This document shows positions 11,225 to 22,079 of a stretch of 64,000 nucleotides of DNA, one piece after another. The first letter of the stretch is position 1. The number at the start of each line of letters is the position of its first letter. The position numbers and the translations under genes are program-made. The notes under the pieces are model-generated. The model had not been told where the DNA came from and ran no database searches. It saw only the letters and a list, made by a program, of their open reading frames with translations. The DNA comes from Dendrocalamus latiflorus (lineage: Eukaryota > Streptophyta > Magnoliopsida > Poales > Poaceae), in assembly GCA_017311315.1 (NCBI GenBank), contig CM029647.1, forward strand, positions 6,434,577 through 6,498,576, given 5' to 3'.

Positions 11225-11753
11225 ACGTTGTGAGAGGTAGCGGCTCCTGCGATCGGAAGGCCAAGCAGCAGGGACACATCCTGTAGGGTAGGCGTCATCT
11301 CCCTGAATAGGAGGTGGAAAGTGTGCATCTCTGGCCGCCAACGGTCCACCAAAGCCGTCAGCAGAGAACGGTCGAATGGGAAACGTCGTGATCACTCCAC
11401 GACGTCGTCCTCATCCGCGGCCAAGGCGGGTCCGTTCTCGTTCGCGGCCTGCACCATCCGGGTGAGAGGGAGTAGCCCGGCATCCTGCAGCCTGCAAAGC
11501 AAGTAAAGGTCAGCACGGAACCTACTTATGGCAATAGTACAGCACTGGCGGAGTGTACACCTGACTATCCAGCGGGGGTCCAGTCTCCAGGCAACTCGAG
11601 GTGTGCATGTCCGAACCACTCCCAACTCAGCTGGCTCCTCCGCGCTCCCCGTAGGCGGGACACGACGGGAAGCGCGATGCAGCCGGTCCACGTGCTTGTC
11701 CAACAGGCTGTAAGGCCAGTCCGACCCATGAAGATCACGAGCAATACCTGCAA
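11225..11753 (-). pseudogene. Truncated PMD gene fragment in MULE 2
   Basis: Only the N-terminal part of a plant mobile domain gene remains. Exon 1 (about 11735-11564) carries HVDRLHRASRRVPP and VVRTCTPRVAWRLDPRW, matching the start of the PMD gene in element 1. Exon 2 (about 11490-11228) carries LQDAGLLPLTRMVQAANE and then LVDRWRPEMHTFHLLFREMT and LLLGLPIAGAAT. An in-frame TGA lies at 11392-11394 between these parts. Similarity stops abruptly near 11228, where unrelated sequence begins, so the remaining two thirds of the gene is missing. Confidence 0.75.
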
Positions 11754-12189
11754 AATGAATTCAAGTTAGCACTTATACAAAACCAAAAAAACATCGCATG
11801 TAAAGTAACAGTAAATGAACTTGTAAGTAAATAAATAGAGCAATACTAGGATGCCAGCATAACACCAACTACATTACTGAAAAGGGGGATGTAACATAGC
11901 AGTTATACAAATGGTACATGAAATATATGATACATCAGTATGACATTCCGCACGTGAAAAGTGCGTACTAACAAAACACAATTTACAATGGAAATTTATT
12001 TCTAGTCTCCAACAACCTGTAGTGCACACCATGCCGCTCTACCTACTGATCAGCACATACGTTGCATCGTTTAGATGTATGCCCCTCCTGACCGCATCAC
12101 CCGCAATGTGCACCAGATGCTCCGGCTTGCGATCCGTCCATCTCATTTCTAATACGCCGGCTCTGTCACCGACCCTTCCCACCGTTCAA

Positions 12190-14666
12190 CATGTTACATC
12201 TGGAATCCAGGTCCTCCCTGCAATGTCCAAGTGGTGAAGTTTTCCACAACCCTGAACCCCCTGAGCTCCCCATACCACACATGCAGTACCTTCTCTTTGA
12301 AGAAGTACTCTGACATAAAGTTCGAAGGATCCATGCCCACGGTCCCGCATGCAACGACGGCATGAGAGCATGGCTTATGTAACAGTTTCAGCTTGTTGTA
12401 CGTGCAGCTAGGTTCATTTGTATGATCTTCAAGGCATACTTCGTGGGTAACAAGGGAACAAGAGTACCACGTTAAAACGATGCTCCTTGTTGCCCATGAT
12501 GTGCACTGTGTGTAATTGGCCCTTCTGTGCCTTCGTCTCCATGATGTCATAATTTTCGATGAATACAATGCTCGGGGATTGGCCACATGAAGTGCGGTAT
12601 TCACGTGACTCTCCCTAAAGTAGCCGATTGTGCTATGAAGAACACCTTCCACGATGGTGATAAGGGGCTGAGAACGAAGGCCCCTGAGAACCTAATTGTA
12701 CACCTGACACCTCTGCAAGGTTAGTCGTCATTATACCGTACCTTGCGTCGTCCGTGTTGTGCAATAGTGATCACTTCTCCAATGGTTCTCCCTCGATCCA
12801 CTGTGAGAAGCACTTGAAGTTTTATGAGCTCCTCCTCCTTGGACCAGCTGGGTTAGGCTTATCGAGTGCTGGCAAGCATTCTAGTTGTACCGCCCCAGGC
12901 ATGACCGGCCTCTTGCTCCTCTCGTCGACACGCTTCCTGCTATGCTCATCCAACAACGCCCACAAAGCATCAATTTTTCTCCGCTGGTTCTGCATAGCCA
13001 GCCTCTTGAATAGCTTCATCAACGGTTGTTTTAGGAACTGCTTGAAAAAGTTCGCCCCTAAGTGACGAATGCACCACATGTTCCTCATATCCGGCCAAGA
13101 AAAGGGCTCATTGGGGTCTTTCTAAAGTTTTCTTATGGCTTTTACAATCCCGGCGTGGCGATCATGGATTACGCACACACTAGGACGAGCGCTGACAACT
13201 CCAATCCTGACATGTCTGAGAAACCACAACCAGATTTTATAATTCTCACTTTCCATGAATAGGATGGCCAACAACAATATTTGGTTGTTACCATCAACGC
13301 TTATGACCGTTAGGATCTGCCCCTTATATTTGCCGGTTAGAAATGTCTCGTCAATTGAGATTACTGGCAGCATGTGCCTGAATGTCTCGATGCAAGCACC
13401 AAATGCTAACAAGGCCCTCTGCAATACTGCATATTCTGGTGGACTTGTGGACGGCTTATCTTGCGCAACGATATACATGCCCGGGTTCCTGTCCTGCAAT
13501 ACCTTAAGCATACGAGAAAAATTGTCGTACGCCGCCTCGAAAGACCCAAAATATTTTTCCAACGCCTTCTGCTTGGCACGCCACGTCTTCGCATAGCTAA
13601 TCTTGTACTTAAATTTCTTCTCGATAGCTACCACGATATGCATGGACTCCATATCTTTCTTCTCCACTATCTCTTCGTACATCAAATTGGCTACAAAGGC
13701 GGATATTAGGTTACGATGCCTTGCCAAAACACTGCTGAGAATACAAGAGTGCGGCTCCACCTTCGACACAATCCAGTGGGTCTCATATTTGGGTTTACGT
13801 GCGTGCACCCTCCGAGGACAACCAGCCTGTTCGCACTTCATGGTGTACTGCTCCTAGCTAGATTTCACGACCTGAAAAGTCCGCTGCATTGAAAGGGCCC
13901 ACAGCTTGATGGCATCATGCAATGCTGCCTTATCAGCAAACATTGAATGCGACCGAGCCTCTGTCTCATGATGCTCTCACGCTGATTCATGCTCATCATG
14001 TGCAGAAACACCCTCAGCATTAAACCGGTTCTATTCCTGCGGGACAGGAGCTTCATCCTCATCCGAACTATTCTCATCGTCGTTCTGTACAGCTTCCTCT
14101 TCAGCCCATGTTGTCTAGTCATCACAGTCCATCTGCTACACGATATACTTAATATGCTCCCCTTCATCGGCTTGTTCTGTTCTCTCTCCATGGCTTGACT
14201 ATTATACCTCTCCTCTATGTACTGCATCAGCTTCATCACAAGCAACTTGATCCTCTTCGCCAACATGCAGGCTGCCCGAGCTGCTAGCACCTCCCGGAGT
14301 AAGGCTGTAAGCACGACCTTGCATAGCTTCTAATGTGCACGGTTGCACAAGTAGCACACACTCGTATCCACAGCGCCGGCACCCTTGCACAAACCCCTTC
14401 CACACAACTTTGCACAGTAATGTTTTCAACTCCCATCTGATGTCTGTGGGAGACCGGCTCCAAAGCCCTTGTATGACGACGCTGCACACCTCGGGGTCCA
14501 ACAAAAAACTTCGGGTCCACCAATGCAACACATATGAGATTCAACCATTCTCGCCATCCGGATGTACTAGAGTGGCTTGCAGAAAACCGCTCAAATCCAT
14601 ATCATTCGGACCTTCACGAACGGTTTCAGCACCGTAATATACTCTCAATGTAGTGGGTATTGCCAT
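12190..14666 (-). pseudogene. MULE (MuDR-type) transposase, decayed
   Basis: The start is probably the ATG at 14666-14664, opening MAIPTTLRVYYGAETVREG. The zinc/DNA-binding region near 13.85-13.75 kb reads CEQAGCPRRVHARKPKYETH. The DDE catalytic core follows: ISIDETFLTGKYKG (first Asp, about 13.34 kb), VIHDRHAGI (second Asp, about 13.16 kb) and IMTTNLAEV (Glu, about 12.72 kb). A SWIM-type finger at about 12.4 kb reads KLLHKPCSHAVVAC, but the paired cysteine before it appears as CTY, so one zinc ligand seems replaced by Tyr. Disabling changes include a frameshift after about 40 residues (near 14.56 kb), further shifts at 14.2-13.85 kb, a TAG at 13122-13124 and frame changes at 12.82 and 12.5 kb. 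The D-D-E residues survive, which suggests fairly recent loss. Confidence 0.85.
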
Positions 14667-14839
14667 TGCTGATGTCGGCCTGCATATATGTTTTAATTTT
14701 GCGACATGTCAAATCGCATCGCACAATACCAAAGTACGGACGTACTGCAATTCACATTTCACCGATCGTTCGTATGTCGTAACCCACTACAATAACCTCG
14801 TACTATGAAGTTCTTATCGGTTTTTTCCAACCTTTTTAC

Positions 14840-15330
14840 ATACCAAATTATTAAATTCTAACATAAAATATTTACTAAATTTTGTAATACATACAAAATT
14901 CTACGGATGATTAATTTGTAAGTTACGGTGACTAAATTTTCTACAACTACAATTCTGTACGCATGACAATTTGCTAACAATGCTAATTTTGTAAAACTAT
15001 GTTTCCTAATTTATTCACAACTACACCTTCTACGCCTGCTAATTTTGTAAAACTACATTTTAACTACATTTTGTATACCAAAAATTTAACTATTTCTATT
15101 TACATCTACAATTTTCTACTAACAGTAACAATCATATACAATATTACAGATACAAAAAAAATACCTACTATTGCTTCTTCCTCTCCTCTCCGCTTCTACA
15201 CCTGCTAATTTTCTATAACTACATTAACTAAATTTTCTATACTAAAAATTGATTATTTATATCTACATCTACAATTTTTACTAACACTAACATTAAATAA
15301 AAAATATATATTACAAATAAAAAAAATACC
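14840..15330. repeat. AT-rich block inside MULE 2
   Basis: AT-rich sequence with repeated phrases such as ctaattttgtaaaactacatttt and ctacaattttctacta. It occupies the same place relative to the leader as the AT-rich tandem block of MULE 1 and is followed by a pyrimidine-rich tract at 15340-15480, again as in element 1. Confidence 0.65.
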
Positions 15331-15499
15331 TAGATTTGGTTCTTCCTCTTCTCTCCTCCCACTCCTTCCCCCCTCCTTCCTCTCCTCTCCTCCCGCTCCT
15401 CTCCTCTTCTCCCCTTTCTCTCCTTTTCTCTTCTCTCTTTTCTTCTCCTCTACCCAGGCGAATTCTTCTTCTGTCTTGAGTGGCGACGGATGAACGCCC

Positions 15500-15717
15500 G
15501 ACCTTTTAACCCCCCCCCCAGTCGTCCGCCCGTTGGGCGACTCGAGCTCCAATCGCTCAACGCTCGGGCGACAGCAATTATTCGCCTAACGGCCGACGGA
15601 TTGCCCGCGTGTCGCTTAGCCGTTAGGCGATTAGAGTCTATTTGTGTAAAAAATATTGTTGTGAGTATATTTCTGTAATTTTAAATAAAAAATAGATTAT
15701 TCGTACAAAAAAAATTC
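15500..15717. repeat. Right terminal inverted repeat of MULE 2
   Basis: Inverted match to the left end from about 8757, with gtcgcc/ggcgac-like palindromes at 15520-15640. The adjoining pyrimidine-rich tract probably belongs to the 5' leader of the transposase transcript. Confidence 0.82.
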
Positions 15718-15727
15718 GTCCAGAACC

Positions 15728-16317
15728 CGTCAGTTTTGCATGGGTGAGCAGTGGAAATCAGCGCCTTCTGGCTTGTGCACTGTGCAACATGCTGATGCCG
15801 AGTTCTTCCAGGACGAGCAAAGGGAGGTTAATGCTCTGAAAGGATCTTCCGTCCAGCCAATGACTGTTAAGCAGCGACCATGACGGGAGCAGGTAGCAGT
15901 CCTCGCTTCATCAGATCCAGCATGCAAAATCTTAGCACAACTGCAAATTCTGACAGTCGTGTGCAAGAAGGGGACCATGCATATAAGACAGCATTTCCTC
16001 ATCTGCTTATCAATTCAAGTCTCTGAACCATGAACATGAACAACATTTCATCAGATATGAACAGCTCAAGCAACAAAAAACTAGGTAGCTATGAATCTGA
16101 GAACTTGCAAAATACAATCTCACCAAACTAGTGTCCATACTTATCTGATGACATCAGCTTTCCCCTTTAAACAATAACAAAAAAGAAGCACACCCTCCAC
16201 ACACTATCACGCTAACAAGCAAGCATGCATTTCTTTTGACACAAATAAGAGACAAATCCATATACCAGAAATGCACGAGGACCAGATATGCACCCTATTT
16301 GCGTAGCATTGACCTAA
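15728..16317. other. 3' flank of the XRI1-like gene
   Basis: AT-rich DNA between the right TSD of MULE 2 and the stop codon of the next gene. It probably includes the 3' untranslated region and polyadenylation region of that minus-strand gene. No separate gene is supported. Confidence 0.5.
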
Positions 16318-18247
16318 TCAACCTCTCGTTCTTGTGATTGTGATGCTGCCCCTTCCTCCTTCAGTATGGATCTTTGTCTTGTGAACTACAGGCTTTCCAG
16401 AAATAGCTGAGGTCTGACATGAAACTGGCTCATCGTCCTTCTTGTGCTTTATCTTGTATGGCGGCGGGGCATGAATTCTCTGGTTTATGTCATTCAAGGT
16501 GACATCACCATGAAAACCGCACGGCTTGATAAGCTCAAAAGGATAGGCAACCGATGTCTTAAACTTTCTTGCTCTAATAATATTTTTTCCAGCTGCCAAT
16601 CAGAGAACAATGTATGAGTTCACAGCTTGCCTGAGGGCAGCAAACAAAGTCACTATGCAACATTATGCCCAAAAAAAAAGTGGGAAAAGAATAACAGAAT
16701 TGATGGTGCTTTAATCAAACTGCGGTAGAGTTGGGCACACCTTTCAGAGGTGTAGGTCGAGATTGCACAGGGTTCTTCTGAACTATGTTAGCTTGCTCTC
16801 GAGGCAAAGAATTCCGATGCACTGAAAATTCAAGTTTTGGAGTATTAGTAACTTTATATTTGCAATAAAAAGCAATATGGAAATCTGGGAACACCTCAGA
16901 GGTTTACTAACCAGAGAGATTGGCTTTTTCCACGGCAGCAGTAGGACTATTCCTGTTGAGAAAGATCAGAAACAATTGAGAAACAAGAGTACTTCATGTT
17001 TGACAGTTAATTGAAATACTATTAAACCATGCACAAGGTGAAGCTCAGACAAAAACATACATTTCTTCAAGCAGGCAGAGATGCTCACTATCTTGCGGGC
17101 AATTAACTAGCCATTCTTCTGGTAGTTCCTCTGTCCCATCACAGTTTAACAAACACTCGTCACCTGGAGTCACCTCTAGAATTAGGAGAAATGGAGATGA
17201 ATCATCTCAGTCTAACACTAATAGAGATGATGGAACCTACTTGAAAAATCCAAATTCACTTGCAGACTTTCCGAGAGTCCATCTTCTGTCATAGGACACT
17301 CCATCTACACATAAAAAGACATCATATTGATGGATTTAAAACACCATGATAACGCATTTAGTCATTGATTTGACATAGTTTGCAACCCAAAATTATTAGT
17401 GCATAGTTCACTTCATTTTTTTTAGAACAGGTGACTTTGAGAAATCCTTCTAGAGCACGCACCTCACCACTTTCTGAACAGAACTGGAGCATGCGTCTTC
17501 GTTTAGCTTGTAAGGTTTCCTTTCCTTCATCAAAGTCCTTGACAATAATATCTGTGTTGTATTTACATAAGGTCAAATCATACTTCAGTTGTGTTTTGCA
17601 CAATTTGAAGTGTTGGGTCAAACCAAACCTATATGCATGCAAGACGGCAAATGACAACTAGGAAATATATATGTTCCACCCACCGTAACCAGAAGACTGT
17701 ATTATCTACTATCCTGCTTGCATACAGAAATACAGCCAAAGATGGTGTGCAGACAAGTTACCAGAACTATTATGAAGTAGAAGGTTATTAAAACAACTAC
17801 AGGGGGCAGATATAATTAAAGAGCATCTAAAAGAAAGGAGCAAGGGAGTGTATGGTTCAATACAGGATATGGGTAGTAGAAACATACTAGTGCTTCATAA
17901 CTAGGTGCTAGGAATCCCTCTGATAGTAGAGTATATTAGTGGTGAATGGTAACCATGATGTGTATGCAAGTAAAATTTTACTTTACCTCCTATATCACAA
18001 AACTGAAAATCTATGTCTGTACAATGTTTTATTGGAGTTTGCTCATCGAACATGCTCCAAGAATCACCCACATTGTGGTTTGCTTCACCCCACAAGCAGC
18101 TAGATGGATCTGCCAAATCAGGAAACAAAAATCTCGGTATCTTTGTATGGGTGAAGTTTTAGGACAGAAGGAATTATGCAAAGCGTGTTGCAAACCAGCT
18201 AACAAATCTTTCTGCAGATCATACTCCGGACTCTGCCATCCCCACAT
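16318..18247 (-). CDS. XRI1-like protein, probable DNA-damage/meiosis factor
   Basis: Eight coding exons join in phase: 18247-18196, 18109-17987, 17551-17463, 17304-17241, 17175-17061, 16952-16912, 16821-16741 and 16592-16318, giving 279 residues. All seven introns use GT-AG. The start MWGWQSPEYDLQKDL is the first ATG after a TACAG acceptor at 18252; an in-frame stop lies farther upstream. Landmarks are MFDEQTPIKHC (exon 2), ETLQAKRRRMLQF (exon 3) and a conserved C-terminus with VAYPFELIKPCGFHGDVTLN and a Gly/Arg-rich end GGRGSITITRTRG. These match my memory of Arabidopsis XRI1 (X-ray induced 1), linked to the DNA-damage response and meiosis; the molecular function is not established. Part of the annotation is therefore by family recall, while the gene structure is read from the sequence. 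A probable non-coding first exon ends at 19336 (donor gtgagc). Confidence 0.78.
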
Positions 18248-18251
18248 CTCA

Positions 18252-19560
18252 CTGTACGAAGTTCCAGATTGAAGAGCATCGTTACGGATTGATTATTCAG
18301 GCAAAAACTTGTGGAAAACTTGGAAAAAAAGAGTGAAATGTAAAGCATATCTTTGTACATGCAATATGATATGAGAAGAGTTGCAATCTGAACAGTAAAT
18401 TACATTGGCCACCTGAACTCAAAAGTTCAACTAGGACAATCTAGATCATGATCGTTGTATCTATGGAGTAAGTGATGTGAAAGGCAATCAACAACTACGA
18501 AGACGAAGATGATGTATACAAGGTAAAATTTTCGTCTTGTGAACAACATTACAAGGATTTTGCTGCAGAATGCCAAAATGTTCAGAAAAACCTCAGACTG
18601 CAGACTAATATAGTTCAAAAGTTTGTAAAAAACAATCTAATAACGCATTGGTATCTGATATGAAAAAGGAAACCTTGGGTGATTAGGGAAGTTCAGGCAG
18701 GCACATTAAACAAATGCCTAAACAAGGGCTAGTTAAAATCACAAGAAGTCAGATAATAAAACCAGCAGAGGAAACCTTGGGTGATTAGGAAAGTTCAGGC
18801 AGGCACATTAAACAAATGCCTAAACATGGGCTAGTTAAAATCACAAGAAGTCAGATAATAAAACCAGCAGTTCAGAACCACAATTGTTATTTGTTACTAC
18901 AAACATCATGAACAACCATCAAGTAGGGTTTAACAGCGAAAGTTGTCAACAGCACGGCAAACTTAACTGCAAGTCTGCAACTAACTGAAACACGGTACAC
19001 CACAAAAGAGCAAAATCCACAAAGCTCCTGCAAAAGAAACCATGATCGTTTTCTCCCAGAATTAGAAGTTTTTTTCCTGCCTCCTAACACCATACCACAC
19101 CATAAAGATCAAGAAGAAAAGGGCACAACACAGTTGGTAGCGACTAGTACCACACCCAACAACCGTACCAAGAAAGCAAAATTAGGGATCAACAAGGATA
19201 GAATTAAAGGGAAGAGAAGAAGCAAATTGAAATTATGCCCGACCCGCCCGTCAAAAACCCCGCCTTTCCCAAATCCTTGCGCCGTACGGAGTTGAATCAC
19301 GCAAAGATCAAGAAACCGGGAAGGCAAGAGCTCACCTCTGATCGCCAATGCCACCGCCAAAATCCATCCCCGCAGAGCAGCACACAGGGATTGGATCCAA
19401 GATTCGGTCTACTAGTTCTTCATGTACACAGGTCAATATCAAGAAATCGGTGTCAGAACAAGCGGATAAGGCGAAGTGGGAAGGTGGTGGAAGAACTGGA
19501 GAAGGTGAGAGTAGGCAGTGGCCAGCGGGCAGTTCCTTTCACCGCTCTCCCCCTCCGTCT
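18252..19560 (-). other. 5' UTR intron and leader exon of the XRI1-like gene
   Basis: A GT donor at 19335-19334 (cagag|gtgagc on the minus strand) follows a GC-richer stretch (about 19337-19560) that looks like a first non-coding exon. A long leader intron would then run to the TACAG acceptor at 18252. Transcript data would be needed to fix the transcription start. Confidence 0.5.
18668..18870. repeat. 102-bp tandem duplication in the XRI1-like leader intron
   Basis: Two head-to-tail copies, starting at 18668 and 18770 with ggaaaccttgggtgattagg and ending in aaaaccagcag. They differ at only a few positions (for example aacaaggg and aacatggg), so the duplication is fairly recent. Confidence 0.9.
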
Positions 19561-21215
19561 CTCTAAACAAGTCCAAAAAAACTTGTACTTTGGTCTCGTT
19601 CCAAACTACTTTAATTTTTTTATTTTAATTTATTTAAGACAAAAAAATATTTAGAATGCATCATCTTATCTTGTTTTTTGGCATTTTTATCTTTTCGTTT
19701 TTCTCTTTATTACTTTATATTATCTATGATGATATAATATTTTATTATTATTATTTTAAAAAAAATATTAACCACTAACACAATGTAATTTTAATTATAA
19801 ATTAAAATCTACAGTCAAACTAGTTAGAGCGGTGCCGTCTCACCTGTCCCTTTCCAATGTGACCGCACAGAGGCACGGAGGTCGACAAAAAACAAAACAA
19901 AAGGAGCAAGGCAAGTGATGGCCGATTATCTTATGACTAATTAGGCCATTTAGATTAGATGATTGTGACTGATTGTTAACTAATTGAGCATTTGCAGCAG
20001 AGGTTAAGGATTGAGCATTTAGATTAGTGCTGATACTTACTTCAGGGGGCTCGTACCGGAAGGAAGCAAATCAAAAGAGTAAAGCTATACATGATACATG
20101 TGCTGCGAACCGTTGGCTAGCTCAATCAGTGGCAATGCTATACACATTGACTTTTTTAAGTACATGCGTACAACACTTGGTTGGATGATACAAATCAAGA
20201 GCAATCGATGCAGATCATGAGTAGAATTAGGTATTAGGAGTCATCAAAGTTGACATTATTTCATACCATTGTACATTTCGGCGTGATTTCTACGGCTGAG
20301 ATAATTTGATGCGTAAATGCTTAGATCTTTGGCGAGAGGGCGTGCAAGATCTGTGAGGTTAATTTATTAGCGAAAATAACATGCATAACAATTAATGCAT
20401 TAACTAGGGAAAGCGGCAGGGATAGATCGTGACCATATAAATACGGGGCCTGAGGCTTCATGTGATTCGGAGCATTGAAGGCTCCTGCGCCATTTGTCAC
20501 AGTACGCCCACCAGCAGCAGCTGACACGTCGGGCACACCTGGGGTGGCCCACCTGTCAGAAAAAATCACGTATCTTATCTGGCGTATTAATTATAAGTTG
20601 GTGGATATTATTGGTACAAAATTACGGGAAGAAGCGGTAACTGAAAGCTAAAGCCGGAGTGGTTGGGGCTGCACATGGGGGCATTATGGCCAGAACAGTA
20701 AATTCGAAGAATGTCAGCTCCGTGATTCGTCAGATGAGATTAAAATTAGGGGGATTGATTTAAAGATTATGGCGACATAAAGGTGTGATTTCCATCTACA
20801 TGATGCCTGATCCGGCTCCGCGGATCCGTCGTGAATTCGTGGTCCAAGCTCTAGTTTTTTGTGACTTGTGTAGGTCAACAAATCTAAGTTTATGTGTAAA
20901 AAGATTTGGATCTTGATCTTACCCAGTACCACGAATTGCATTCAGATCTGTTTGCAAGCAACACAGCAGAACCTTCGAACTGTGGATCAACGTATTCATC
21001 ACGCCGTCCGTTCTCGAGATGAATATCGGCTCAGACCATCCATTCTTAATTTCTAGAGTAAATTACATAAACTTGGGTATTGTTACATATGTTGGTAACT
21101 GACACTTAACCACAGGTATTTTGGCCTAGACGCTGAACAAATTCACAGGAAATCCGAATATAATACATGAGGTTATGAGTCAATTATCAATATACCTAGA
21201 TTTTTCTACAACTTA
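19561..21215. other. Intergenic DNA between the XRI1-like gene and duplication copy A
   Basis: AT-rich and without a supported gene. The stretch 19560-19820 is the likely promoter side of the XRI1-like gene. Near 21060 the sequence agtaaattacataaacttgg faces gtaatttaccctaa at 21236, possibly the two ends of a small MITE of about 190 bp. The similarity with duplication copy B begins inside this possible MITE. Confidence 0.45.
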
Positions 21216-22079
21216 TGCCCCCAATACATGGAGTTGTAATTTACCCTAATTTGTAATCATATCCCTGATCAATTCGGCTTCGGCTTCTGGCTTATTTTTC
21301 ACTATTCATAAGTTTCGTCTTTTTCTGAACTTTTGGCTTTTTTGTTGAGCTTTTTTGCCGGTTCTTTTTTTACCGTATTTGTTTGTATTATACGTAATGG
21401 GCTAACATATTTTTTATTTTTAAATTTTTTTAAATTTAATTATGCTAAATAAGTCTCTGTCAGCTACAGTATTTTTTTTTCAGCCAGCTACAGTATTTTT
21501 TTCAGCCATAAGCCACGAGCTTTTCCGGTGTACCAATGAAGCAACAGAGCTGTCCGAACTCTCAGACCACTGACTAAAGTCAGCGTACAGCCAGTACTCA
21601 TCATACAGACGAATGGCAATCAGTAGTGTTTCCAAACAAACATTTCGACAGGAGGAAATATTCTCATGGCCTATTATTCTTCGTGGTAATCACCCGACAA
21701 TCGAACAGTAAGACGTGCAGCGCACGAATTCCGATGCCGCGGTAACACAAAACTAACCGTCCATCTCCGTGTACTGAACGTACAGGAGAGAGAACGGACG
21801 GTCAGCAAAGCAAAAACGATGCATGCCGCTTCGAGGAGCAAAAACAAATAGCAGACCAACGGGGGCACCAAGGAGATGGATTGTATTAGGGGACGGAAAA
21901 ACGAGTCACATGGCAGGCGAAGTACCAAATCTTACTAAACAAAGCACTCCTAATGTCCTTCAGCTATGGCACAGACATGACCAAAGCTTCACAAGTTCTT
22001 TACACTTCTTTCATGTACTCTGAAGATAGATAAGAGTCTACTAGGCAGAAAATAATGAGGTAGGCTGCAACAGCTTCTT

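Larger units (their letters stand above)
8757..15717 (-). mobile_element. MULE element 2, with transposase, PMD and coiled-coil ORF remnants
   Basis: A 6,961-bp Mutator-like element of the same family as element 1. The ends are inverted (gaatttttaatacgaataat at left; the right end reads attattcgtacaaaaaaaattc) and are flanked by a perfect 10-bp target-site duplication, gtccagaacc, at 8747-8756 and 15718-15727. In minus-strand order it holds a pyrimidine-rich leader, an AT-rich block, a MULE transposase (14666-12190), a truncated PMD segment (11753-11225), a 32-bp minisatellite and a C-terminal coiled-coil ORF (9870-9399). All genes carry stops or frameshifts, so it is no longer autonomous. 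The perfect TSD shows the boundaries are right. Confidence 0.92.
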
